A stretch of DNA of 6,652 nucleotides from Patescibacteria group bacterium. Lineage in GTDB: Bacteria; Patescibacteriota; Minisyncoccia; Minisyncoccales; Minisyncoccaceae. The notes under the pieces were generated by a model. It saw nothing but the letters and a program-made list of their open reading frames with translations, was not told where the DNA came from and ran no database searches. A program made the translations under genes and the position numbers. The stretch lies in contig JAAZMU010000076.1 in the NCBI GenBank assembly GCA_012798645.1, forward strand, positions 1-6,652. Direction: 5' to 3'. Positions within the stretch are counted from its first letter, which is position 1. Each line of letters opens with the position of its first letter. Below are positions 1 through 6,652 of this stretch, one piece after another.

Positions 1-1503
1 GGTGATATTTTTGAATTTGTAAAAAGAATAGAAGGGGTTGAATTTTATGACGCCCTTAAAATTTTAGCAGAAAAAGCAGGGGTAAAACTTAAAAGTTATA
101 ACAAAAGTAATTTAAAAGATAGAACTGAAAGACAAAAAATATCAGAAGTTTTAGAACAGGCTTTAAAGTTTTTTGAATACTATATTCATAACTCTAAAAA
201 AGGGACAAGAACAAAGGAGTATTTAGTTAAAAGAGGTTTTAGTGAAGAACTAATAAAAGAATGGAGAATAGGGTATGCGCCTGATAGTTTTGATAAGCTT
301 TCTAAGTTTTTAGAGAGTAGAGGGTATAATAAAATGATTATTGAAAAAGCAGGATTATCATTTTTAAAAGCAAACCAGGAATTGTGCGATAGGTTTAGGT
401 CTAGAATAATTTTTCCTTTTTTTGGTATAAACTCTGAGTTAATTGGATTTACAGGGAGAATATTTGAAAAGGATGATTTTGCTAAATATTTAAACACACC
501 TTCAACAATTTTGTATGATAAGAGTAGAGCGCTTTTTGGTATAGATAAGGCTAAGGTTGAAATAAGGAAAAAAGATCAATGTATTTTAGTTGAGGGCAAT
601 GTTGATTGTATTTTAGCTCATAGTGCAGGAACAAAGAATGTAATTGCTGTTTCAGGCACAGCTTTAACAGATATGCATTTGAGGATTATAAAAAGATATA
701 CATTAAATTTAGTTTTTGCTTTTGATATGGATAGTGCAGGGGCAAAGGCAACTGAGCGTGCTATTGATTTAGCGAGAAGTATGGAATTTAATGTTAGTGT
801 TTTAGACTTAGGCAAAGAAAAAGACCCTGCAGATGTGATTTTAAAACAGGGTAAAGATAGCTGGATTAAAATTGTAGATAAGGCAGAGGACATAATGGAC
901 TTTTATTTCAGGAAAGCTTTTTTGGGGAAAGATATTAATAATGTTTTTGATAAGAAAAAAATAGCAGAAGAGCTTTTACCTCAAATTAAGAAATTGAATA
1001 ATAGTATTGAGCAAGCACATTTTATTCAGAAGTTAGCACGGAAATTAATGGTAAGGGAAGAGGATTTAAGAAAAGAGTTTTCAAAAGTAAGGGTAGATAA
1101 AGTGGAGAAAAAGGAGATTATTGAAATTAAGGATAATTTATCACAGAAAGAAAAAATAGAAAAAAAGTTTTTAAAACTTTATTTAATAAACAAAATAGAT
1201 GTAAAGGAAATTCTTTATTTATTTTCTCCTAAGTACAGAGATATTTTAGAGAAAATAGCTAAAGGGGAAGAAATAGAAGATAAAGGTTTTTTAAGCGAAA
1301 TGTTTTTTGGGGCAGACAAAGAAAAACAGCTCCTTAGAGAAAATGAAGTTACTGCTTCTGAGGAAATTAAAAATTGTATTAAAAATTTAAAAAGAATATT
1401 TCTAGAAGAAAAGAAAAGAAATTTAAGTTTAAAAATTAAAAATGAAAAAGATCCAAAAGTAATAGAGAGATTAATGGAGGAGTATTTAAATTTAATTAAA
1501 TAA
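1..1503 (+). CDS. dnaG: DNA primase DnaG, 5'-truncated by the window edge
   Basis: DnaG synthesises the short RNA primers for lagging-strand replication and docks on the replicative helicase. The frame is open from base 1 to the TAA at 1501-1503 (500 codons visible). Its first residues ([12 protein letters not shown]) align with the stretch just after the last zinc-binding cysteine of the CHC2 domain, so roughly 60-70 N-terminal residues and the true start lie upstream. In window residue numbers, the primase N-terminal fold includes the basic RNA-polymerase-type motif [11 protein letters not shown] (129-139) and KYLNTP (162-167). The TOPRIM domain follows at about 190-280, with E198 in EGNVD, D242 and D244 in FDMDSAG, and KDPADVI (274-280): all expected metal-binding acids are present. 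The core ends near 362 (AEELLPQI, then ARKLM). Residues 380-500 are lysine/glutamate-rich helix, matching in style the helicase-binding C-terminal domain, which is poorly conserved. The next gene, rpoD, starts 4 bases downstream, the classic dnaG-rpoD order. The ATG at base 334 is internal and not the start. Confidence 0.96.
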   Translation, partial: GDIFEFVKRIEGVEFYDALKILAEKAGVKLKSYNKSNLKDRTERQKISEVLEQALKFFEYYIHNSKKGTRTKEYLVKRGFSEELIKEWRIGYAPDSFDKLSKFLESRGYNKMIIEKAGLSFLKANQELCDRFRSRIIFPFFGINSELIGFTGRIFEKDDFAKYLNTPSTILYDKSRALFGIDKAKVEIRKKDQCILVEGNVDCILAHSAGTKNVIAVSGTALTDMHLRIIKRYTLNLVFAFDMDSAGAKATERAIDLARSMEFNVSVLDLGKEKDPADVILKQGKDSWIKIVDKAEDIMDFYFRKAFLGKDINNVFDKKKIAEELLPQIKKLNNSIEQAHFIQKLARKLMVREEDLRKEFSKVRVDKVEKKEIIEIKDNLSQKEKIEKKFLKLYLINKIDVKEILYLFSPKYRDILEKIAKGEEIEDKGFLSEMFFGADKEKQLLRENEVTASEEIKNCIKNLKRIFLEEKKRNLSLKIKNEKDPKVIERLMEEYLNLIK

Positions 1504-1507
1504 GGTT

Positions 1508-2593
1508 ATGGTTAAAATTAATAAAAAAAGAAAAGTTTTAAATAATGAGAAAATAGAACAGATTTTAAGAAAAGGGAGAACAAAAGGATTTGTTACTTTT
1601 TCTGAGATTTTGCATTTTTTTCCGAATATAGAGGATAGCATTTCTGAAATAGAAGAACTTTTATCTATACTTGAGAATAGTAGTATAGATGTAAAAGAAT
1701 CTAGGGGGTATCTAGGGAAAGAAGAACTTTTAAAAAGAAGAGTAAGAGCGCTTGGGGGATTTTCACGTATTGATTCTATTCAAACCTATTTAAAAGAGAT
1801 AGGTAAGGTTAAACCAATTACTGCTAGAGAAGAAAAAGAGCTGGCAAAAAGAATTGAAGCAGGAGATTTAGAGGCAAAAAGGAAAATGATAGAGGCAAAT
1901 TTAAGACTTGTTGTTTCTATTGCAAAGAAATATGTGGGAAGGTCTCCTAATTTAACACTTTTGGATTTAATTCAGGAAGGGAACTTAGGCTTATTTAGGG
2001 CAGTTGAAAAATTTGATTGGCGGAAAGGTTTTAAGTTTTCTACTTATGCAACATGGTGGATAAGACAAACAATAACAAGAGCTTTGGCAGATCAGGCAAG
2101 GACAATTAGAATACCAGTTCATATGATAGAAACATTAACTAAATATACTCAAGCAAAAAGAAGGTTGCTTCAAGATTTAGGAAGAGAACCTTTAGTGGAA
2201 GAGATTGCTGCAGAAATGGAACTTGAAACTGATAAAGTTAGGTATTTAGAAAAAATATCTCAAAAGGCAGTTTCGCTTGAAACGCCTGTTGGGGAAGATG
2301 ACAAAGATAGTGTTCTTGGTGAATTTATAAAAGATGAAAAGCAAGAATCTCCAGCTACAAAAGCTGGGAGAAGTTTGTTAAAAGAACATTTAAAAGAGAT
2401 CTTTAAGGATTTGAGTGAACGGGAGCAAGAAATTTTGAAAATGAGGTTTGGTTTAAAAGATGGAGCTACTTATACATTAGAGGAGGTGGGACAAAAGTTT
2501 AATGTCACTCGTGAGAGAATAAGACAAATTGAAGCCAAAGCGCTTGAGAAAATTAGAAAGCACAAAGGGCTTGAAAAATTAAAAGGTTATTAA
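1508..2593 (+). CDS. rpoD: Primary (housekeeping) RNA polymerase sigma factor, sigma-70/SigA type
   Basis: This protein directs core RNA polymerase to the -10/-35 promoters of most genes. All group-1 regions are visible in its 361 residues. Region 1.1 is at about 13-65 ([14 protein letters not shown]). Region 1.2 starts at [12 protein letters not shown] (89-100). Region 2 spans about 127-197, with [19 protein letters not shown] (153-171) and the -10-melting helix [17 protein letters not shown] (180-196). Region 3 starts at RTIRIPVHM (198-206). The region 3.2 finger reads [18 protein letters not shown] (256-273). Region 4 has [15 protein letters not shown] (302-316) and the -35-binding helix-turn-helix [20 protein letters not shown] (323-342). 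Presence of region 1.1 and the perfect region 2.4/4.2 motifs argue for the primary rather than an alternative sigma. At 361 residues it resembles the short SigA of Gram-positives and lacks the large insertion between regions 1.2 and 2 found in E. coli RpoD. The start has only a weak TAAGG two bases ahead. The linker before DLIQEGN is about two residues longer than in E. coli. Confidence 0.97.
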   Translation: MVKINKKRKVLNNEKIEQILRKGRTKGFVTFSEILHFFPNIEDSISEIEELLSILENSSIDVKESRGYLGKEELLKRRVRALGGFSRIDSIQTYLKEIGKVKPITAREEKELAKRIEAGDLEAKRKMIEANLRLVVSIAKKYVGRSPNLTLLDLIQEGNLGLFRAVEKFDWRKGFKFSTYATWWIRQTITRALADQARTIRIPVHMIETLTKYTQAKRRLLQDLGREPLVEEIAAEMELETDKVRYLEKISQKAVSLETPVGEDDKDSVLGEFIKDEKQESPATKAGRSLLKEHLKEIFKDLSEREQEILKMRFGLKDGATYTLEEVGQKFNVTRERIRQIEAKALEKIRKHKGLEKLKGY

Positions 2594-2602
2594 TAAAAAA
2601 TT

Positions 2603-4180
2603 ATGTTTTTAAAATCAAAAAAGTTTTGGATTGGCATAGGTATATTTTTAGTTTTAGTACTTTTTTTATATCCAAAAGAAAAAAGTATTTCATACGAAGT
2701 TATTAAAGTGGAAAGAGGTGATTTAGTACAAACAGTTGATGTTACAGGTAAAATTAAATCAGAAAATAATATTTTCCTTTATTTTGAAGCAAGTGGAATA
2801 ATTGATAGAATTTATGTTGCTGAAGGAGAAAGAGTAAGAAGAGGGGATGTACTTGCAAAATTAAATTTAGACAATCTTAATTTTTTAATTAAACAAGCGG
2901 AAGCTAATTTAAATCAAAAAGTGGCTGGGGTTTCTGAGGAGCAAATTAATGTTTCTCAAAAGCAAATTGATTCAGCAGAGATTGCATATAGGAAAGCAGA
3001 ATTGAATTTAGAGAATGTAAAAAGTTTAGGAGAGGAGAACTTAAGAAGTAGATATATTTCAATGGTTGATATTTTAGATGATACTTATATTAAATTATTT
3101 GATGTTTTGAAATTCAGTGAAAATGTTAAGGATTTATATTTTTCAGGATTATCCCAGGAAGATATATCTATTAAAAATGATATAGAGTATAAGATAAAAG
3201 AAAATGTAAATATGGCAAAGGATTGTCTTGATAATGCTAAAGAAACAAAATCAATAGAGGATATTCAAAATGCTTTTTTGAAAATAGATCAAAGCGTAAA
3301 AGAGGCAGTAGAAACATTATTACATATTAAAAGTGCATCAGAAGGTGTAAAGTATAAAGACATTATATTGCCTACTATTAAAACAGCGCTAGATCAAAAT
3401 AAATTAACTTTAAGCAATTCTCAGATTACTTTAACTAATTTGCAAAATGAAGTTTCGCTATTAAAACTTCAGAACGAGAACAATATAAATGCATCTAAAG
3501 TTTTGCTTGAAGAGGCTGAGGCTTATTTAGAGCTTCAAAAGGCAAACCATGAATTACTTATTGCGCCTTTAAGGGATGTTGACTTAGCATATTTAAGGTC
3601 TGTTTTAGATCAAGCAGTTTTAAATAGGAATAAAGCAATTATTTATTCCCCCCTAGAAGGTGTTATAACTAAGGTGAATAAAAAACAAGGCGAGCTTATT
3701 TCTATGGCGGAGCCAGTTTTTGAGATATTATCTCCTAAATATCAAGTAGAAGTTAATATACCTGAAACAGATATTATTAAAATAAATGTGGGGGATAAGG
3801 CAGATATGAAATTAGATGCAATAGAAAATATTACTTTTTTAGCTGAAGTAACATCAATCAATCCTGCCTCAACTTCAATTCAAGATGTTGTTTATTACAA
3901 AGTTATACTAAGTATTTTAGAGGAAGACAGTAGAGTCAAGCCTGGAATGACAGCAGATATTTTAATTTATACAGATAAAAGGGAGGATGTTCTTTACATT
4001 CTTTCAAGAGGTATTTTAACTGATAAAGAAAGGAAGTTTGTTAGGGTACTTAATGAAGACGGGGAAATAATAGAAAAGGATATTGAGGTTGGTCTTAGCG
4101 CAGATGATGGAAAACGAGAAATACTTTCAGGAGTTTTGGAGGGAGAAGAAATAGTTTTAAAAATAAAAGATGCTAATTAA
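2603..4180 (+). CDS. Membrane-fusion (HlyD/MacA/YknX-like) subunit of ABC transporter, with enlarged helical hairpin
   Basis: This is a periplasmic-adaptor family protein that works outside the cytoplasmic membrane with the ATPase and permeases encoded next. Residues 1-6 are basic and about 8-23 form one hydrophobic helix. No cysteine follows it, so the protein looks membrane-anchored rather than a lipoprotein. The first lipoyl half is at about 57-88 (FEASGIIDRIYVAEGERV, then GDVLAKLN) and the second at 347-376 (IYSPLEGVITKVNKKQGELI). Between them lie about 255 mostly helical residues: hairpin arms at roughly 90-145 and 262-345, with an extra helical segment at about 146-260. A beta-barrel follows at about 380-455, ending in the family motif RVKPGMTADILI (444-455), then a membrane-proximal domain to 525. 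MacA and YknX are about 370-380 residues long, so this protein is some 150 longer, nearly all of it in the hairpin. It starts 9 bases after rpoD with no clear ribosome-binding site and overlaps the ATPase gene by 11 bases. The substrate is unknown; macA is a family analogy only. Confidence 0.9.
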   Translation: MFLKSKKFWIGIGIFLVLVLFLYPKEKSISYEVIKVERGDLVQTVDVTGKIKSENNIFLYFEASGIIDRIYVAEGERVRRGDVLAKLNLDNLNFLIKQAEANLNQKVAGVSEEQINVSQKQIDSAEIAYRKAELNLENVKSLGEENLRSRYISMVDILDDTYIKLFDVLKFSENVKDLYFSGLSQEDISIKNDIEYKIKENVNMAKDCLDNAKETKSIEDIQNAFLKIDQSVKEAVETLLHIKSASEGVKYKDIILPTIKTALDQNKLTLSNSQITLTNLQNEVSLLKLQNENNINASKVLLEEAEAYLELQKANHELLIAPLRDVDLAYLRSVLDQAVLNRNKAIIYSPLEGVITKVNKKQGELISMAEPVFEILSPKYQVEVNIPETDIIKINVGDKADMKLDAIENITFLAEVTSINPASTSIQDVVYYKVILSILEEDSRVKPGMTADILIYTDKREDVLYILSRGILTDKERKFVRVLNEDGEIIEKDIEVGLSADDGKREILSGVLEGEEIVLKIKDAN

Positions 4181-4883
4181 GATTAAAAATATTAAAAAGG
4201 AATTCTATAGTGATGAGATTTCTACAAAAGTGCTTCATGGAATTTCTTTTGATATTCAAAAAGGAGAATTTGTTTCTATAATGGGTCCTTCTGGGTCAGG
4301 TAAATCAACTTTAATGCATATTTTAAGTTTTTTAGATAAGGCAAGTAGTGGCGAATATTTTTTTGAAGGGAAAGATGTTTCAAAATTTTCAGATGACAGG
4401 CTTGCTGATATGAGGTCAAAAAAAGTGGGCTTTATATTCCAATCATTTAATTTACTCTCTAGTTTAACCGTGCTTGAAAATGTGACATTACCTTTAATTT
4501 ATTCGAATGCTACAAACAAAGATGAAAAAGGAAAATATCTTTTAGAACAGTTTGGGCTAAGCCATAGATTAAATTTTAATCCAACAAAACTTTCAGGTGG
4601 GGAAAAACAAAGAGTAGCTATTGCAAGAGCTCTTGTAAATGATCCAGAGGTAATTTTTGCAGATGAACCTACTGGGAATTTAGATTCAAAATCAGGTCTT
4701 CAAGTAATGAAAATTTTACAAGGATTAAATAAAAAAGGAAATACTATAATTTTAGTTACTCACGAAAAAGCTACTGCAAACCATGCAAAAAGAATCATAA
4801 GGATTAGGGATGGCTTGATTGTAAGCGATGAAAATGTTTTAAATCAAGAAACTGCAAAAGAAAATAGTGAGCTTGAAAAATAA
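4170..4883 (+). CDS. ABC transporter ATP-binding protein, MacB/LolD/YknY family
   Basis: This cytoplasmic ATPase dimerises, hydrolyses ATP and drives the FtsX-like permeases encoded downstream. Its 237 residues are the normal length for a stand-alone subunit. Every motif is intact: Walker [10 protein letters not shown] (39-47), Q-loop Q91 in FIFQSFNLL, signature [15 protein letters not shown] (141-155), Walker B VIFADEP (161-167, catalytic E166), D-loop GNLDSKS (169-175) and switch histidine H198 in LVTHE. The segments [18 protein letters not shown] (88-105) and ADEPTGNLD (164-172) are typical of the MacB/LolD/FtsE group. In this organism ATPase and permease are separate genes, as in Bacillus YknYZ, rather than fused as in E. 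coli MacB. An in-frame TAA at 4164-4166 shows that the ATG at 4170 is the first possible start. It lies inside the fusion-protein gene (11-base overlap) without a well-placed ribosome-binding site, which suggests translational coupling. The last 20 or so residues are charged and non-conserved. Confidence 0.96.
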   Translation: MLIKIKNIKKEFYSDEISTKVLHGISFDIQKGEFVSIMGPSGSGKSTLMHILSFLDKASSGEYFFEGKDVSKFSDDRLADMRSKKVGFIFQSFNLLSSLTVLENVTLPLIYSNATNKDEKGKYLLEQFGLSHRLNFNPTKLSGGEKQRVAIARALVNDPEVIFADEPTGNLDSKSGLQVMKILQGLNKKGNTIILVTHEKATANHAKRIIRIRDGLIVSDENVLNQETAKENSELEK

Positions 4884-6118
4884 TGCATATTTTAGAATCT
4901 ATTAAAATATCTCTTAAAATGCTATCCAGGAAAAAGATGCAATCTTTTTTAACGATGCTTGGTATTGTTATAGGAGTCATGGCAGTTGTTATTGTTTTGT
5001 CTTTAGGAGAGAGTGCAAAAGAGTTTGTTTTGGGAGAAGTTAAAACAATAGGAACAGATTTAATCGCAATAACTCCTGGGAAGGTTGGTGAGAGGATTCC
5101 AGCAAGTGCTTTTGGCGTGGTTAATACAAGTTTAAAGTATAAAGATGGTGAGAAGTTAGAAAAAATGTATCATCCAAACATTGATGAAGTAGCAATGTAT
5201 GTTCAGGGGAATAGCAATATAGTATTTGAGGACAATGCGTTGAATTCTTCTTTTGTAGGCTCTACTGAAAGTTATATTATTATTGAAAAAGCGAAAATAA
5301 AGGCAGGGAGATTCTTTACCAAAGAAGAAGAGCAAGGATTGGCTCGTGTTGTAGTCCTTGGGTCAAAGTTAGCAGAAGAATTGTTTGGTGAGCAAGACCC
5401 TATTCAGCAGAAAGTGAAAATAAAGAATATGAATTTTAGAGTGATTGGAGTGTTTGAGGAAAAAGGAGGAAGTATGTTGCAAGATCAAGACAAGACTGTT
5501 GTTGTTCCAATTAAAGTAGCACAAAAATTATTGCTTGGTATAAATCACATTAATTTTATTAGAATAAAAGTAAAGGATGAAAGTTTAATAGATTCTACGA
5601 TTGAAGATGTGGCAGAATCTTTAAGAGAAAGCCACAATATTAGTTCTTTTGAAGATGATGATTTTAGAATAAATACATCAGCAGAAGCTCTTGATACATT
5701 AAATATTATAACAGATGCATTGAAATTCTTTTTAGTGGCTGTTTCTTTTGTGTCACTTATTGTGGGTGGTTTTGGAATAATGAATATTATGCTTGCAACA
5801 GTTGAAGAACGGATTCAAGAGATAGGACTTAGAAAAGCACTTGGAGCGAAGGAGGGACAAATAGTTTCTCAATTTTTAATTGAAACAGTGGCAATAACTT
5901 TTTTAAGTGGTCTTATTGGTATTATCTTAGGTATATCAATATCATTTATTGCTTATAAAGTAATTACGGCATTAAATTTAAAGTGGGTATTTCTAGTTCC
6001 GATCGATTCTATAATATTTGCCACAGTTATTTCTATAACAATTGGACTTGTTTTTGGAATTTTTCCAGCTAAAAAAGCAAGCAAGTTAGACCCGATTGAG
6101 GCATTGCGTTATGAATAG
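4883..6118 (+). CDS. ABC transporter permease, MacB/FtsX family (permease 1)
   Basis: This is the membrane subunit of a mechanotransmission-type ABC system. Its 411 residues show the family architecture. A short cytoplasmic amphipathic start (SIKISLKMLSRKKMQSFLTM) leads into TM1 at about 21-43. A large extracytoplasmic (MacB_PCD-type) domain occupies about 44-275. TM2 (about 278-304), TM3 (331-358) and TM4 (372-396) follow. Diagnostic motifs are TMLGIVIGVMAVV (24-36), the coupling segment ERIQEIGLRKALGAKEGQI (309-327) and the C-terminal FPAKKASKLDPIEALRYE (394-411). The gene shares one base with the ATPase stop codon (TAATG at 4881-4885), and an in-frame TGA at 4874-4876 confirms that the ATG at 4883 is the first ATG available. 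It has no visible ribosome-binding site and is probably translated by termination-reinitiation. It overlaps the next permease gene by 8 bases. Related proteins export macrolides, peptides or lipoproteins, or act in signalling; nothing here identifies the substrate. Confidence 0.95.
   Translation: MHILESIKISLKMLSRKKMQSFLTMLGIVIGVMAVVIVLSLGESAKEFVLGEVKTIGTDLIAITPGKVGERIPASAFGVVNTSLKYKDGEKLEKMYHPNIDEVAMYVQGNSNIVFEDNALNSSFVGSTESYIIIEKAKIKAGRFFTKEEEQGLARVVVLGSKLAEELFGEQDPIQQKVKIKNMNFRVIGVFEEKGGSMLQDQDKTVVVPIKVAQKLLLGINHINFIRIKVKDESLIDSTIEDVAESLRESHNISSFEDDDFRINTSAEALDTLNIITDALKFFLVAVSFVSLIVGGFGIMNIMLATVEERIQEIGLRKALGAKEGQIVSQFLIETVAITFLSGLIGIILGISISFIAYKVITALNLKWVFLVPIDSIIFATVISITIGLVFGIFPAKKASKLDPIEALRYE
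6098..6101 (+). promoter_or_regulatory. Shine-Dalgarno-like GAGG ahead of permease 2
   Basis: A GAGG lies 9 bases before the ATG at 6111, inside the coding end of permease 1 (codons for its final E-A residues). It is the only purine-rich ribosome-binding site at a usual distance among the five gene starts in this window. It supports the ATG at 6111 over an in-frame TTG at 6096. The motif is only four bases, so it may be coincidental. Confidence 0.4.
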
Positions 6119-6652
6119 TTTAAAAATAGCTTACAACAATTTAAAAAAGAATAAGTCACGAACAATTTTAACTATGATTGCAATAGCACTTGGTATTTCA
6201 ATTTTAATTATTATGGTAGCAACAGGGGGTGGACTTAAAAAAATGGTTTTGAGTGAGGTTGATGGTTTTGGGTTTGATATGATTTCTGTTGAAACAAGGA
6301 TACCAGGTAAAAAAAGGGATACCTCAGCTACTGATTTTGCTAAAGGAATTACGATAACAACATTTAAGAATAAGGATGTTTCAAGACTTAAAAAGCATGA
6401 GAACGTAGAGTCTATTTATGGTTTTGTAACAGGACAGGAAGTTATTAGGCGGGGAAATGAAGATAGAAATATATTAATTTTTGGATATGGAGCAGGTGCA
6501 CCTGATGTGCAGAGAATGGATATAGAGGAGGGACGGTTTTATACTGAGGATGAGGAAAGTTCAATAAGTTCAGTTATTGTTTTAGGTTCAGAATTAAAGG
6601 AGATTCTTTTTGGTGATGATGATCCACTTTTGCAAACTGTATATGTTAGAAA
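6111..6652 (+). CDS. Second MacB/FtsX-family ABC permease, 3'-truncated by the window end
   Basis: An open frame runs from the ATG at 6111 to the last base (180 codons plus two bases, no stop reached). It begins MNSLKIAYNNLKKNKSRTIL, the cytoplasmic lead typical of FtsX/MacB permeases. TM1 follows at about residues 19-38, ending in ATGGGLKKMVL. The start of the extracytoplasmic domain comes next. It is clearly a paralogue of permease 1. EEGRFYTEDEE (139-149) matches AGRFFTKEEE of permease 1, and VIVLGSELKEILFGDDDP (155-172) matches VVVLGSKLAEELFGEQDP. The order and spacing of these blocks agree, but most other positions differ. The gene starts within the end of permease 1 (ATGAATAG, 8-base overlap) behind a GAGG. 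An in-frame TAG at 6087-6089 limits any upstream extension. TM2-TM4 and the C-terminus should lie beyond the window, so intactness cannot be judged. Confidence 0.92.
   Translation, partial: MNSLKIAYNNLKKNKSRTILTMIAIALGISILIIMVATGGGLKKMVLSEVDGFGFDMISVETRIPGKKRDTSATDFAKGITITTFKNKDVSRLKKHENVESIYGFVTGQEVIRRGNEDRNILIFGYGAGAPDVQRMDIEEGRFYTEDEESSISSVIVLGSELKEILFGDDDPLLQTVYVR

Noticed and set aside
325..330. TATAAT resembling a -10 box inside dnaG
   Set aside because: No -35-like hexamer sits 16-18 bases upstream and such hexamers are expected by chance in DNA this AT-rich.
334..336. ATG as the start of the primase gene
   Set aside because: The same frame is open back to base 1 and encodes recognisable DnaG sequence ([25 protein letters not shown]), so the gene enters from outside the window and this Met is internal.
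186..497. Minus-strand open frame of 103 codons
   Set aside because: It lies wholly opposite the conserved primase coding sequence, resembles no family, and is a shadow of AT-rich coding DNA.
824..852. Inverted repeat ACCCTG ... CAGGGT
   Set aside because: Six-base arms with a loop of about 17 bases and no T-run, inside conserved dnaG coding sequence; weak as a terminator or operator.
618..893. Minus-strand open frame of 91 codons
   Set aside because: It is antisense to the TOPRIM domain of dnaG, which fully explains the region; no recognisable domain or start context.
1615..1621. Run of seven Ts in rpoD as a possible slippage or frameshift site
   Set aside because: The reading frame continues unbroken through region 1.1 and beyond, and the run is ordinary Phe coding (TTT TTT) in AT-rich DNA.
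6010..6015. TATAAT resembling a -10 box ahead of permease 2
   Set aside because: The position 17 bases upstream is not -35-like, and the 8-base overlap with permease 1 already explains expression of the downstream gene.
1..6652. Alternative genetic code (UGA read as Gly), as in some CPR lineages
   Set aside because: No gene contains an in-frame TGA and glycines use GGN codons, so the standard bacterial code explains everything seen.

Overview
This AT-rich window (about 30% GC in the lines I counted by hand) is fully coding on the + strand. It holds six co-directional genes packed end to end: DNA primase (dnaG, 5' end cut off), the housekeeping sigma factor (rpoD/sigA), and a MacAB/YknXYZ-type ABC transporter. 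The transporter consists of a membrane-fusion (HlyD/MacA-like) protein, an ATPase, a MacB/FtsX-type permease and a second, related permease cut off by the window end. No gap between genes exceeds 9 bases, so there is no gene-free stretch to describe. I see no RNA gene, mobile element, CRISPR array or convincing terminator.

Organism: the dnaG-rpoD pair is the core of the bacterial macromolecular-synthesis operon. AT richness, AGA/AGG arginine codons, a TOPRIM motif reading EGNVD, and a sigma region 2 reading [15 protein letters not shown] together resemble, from memory, Patescibacteria/CPR (Parcubacteria-like) proteins. That placement is an inference of moderate strength. A low-GC Gram-positive or another deep lineage is not excluded. 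Visible stops are TAA (four times) and TAG (once). No in-frame TGA interrupts a gene, so nothing suggests the UGA=Gly code of Gracilibacteria/SR1.

Layout: bases 1-1503 primase; 1508-2593 sigma factor; 2603-4180 membrane-fusion protein; 4170-4883 ATPase; 4883-6118 permease 1; 6111-6652 permease 2 (incomplete). The last three junctions overlap by 11, 1 and 8 bases, which points to translational coupling and one transporter operon. The 9-base gap after rpoD leaves no room for a terminator, so the transporter may be co-transcribed with primase and sigma factor.

How the genes work together: primase lays replication primers and sigma directs RNA polymerase to promoters. The transporter should be a tripartite-like, mechanotransmission (type VII ABC) machine. 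In it the ATPase drives one or both four-helix permeases and the membrane-fusion protein sits outside the cytoplasmic membrane. Its substrate cannot be read from the sequence. The most unusual points are the enlarged helical hairpin of the fusion protein, the tandem non-identical permeases, and their placement directly behind dnaG-rpoD.
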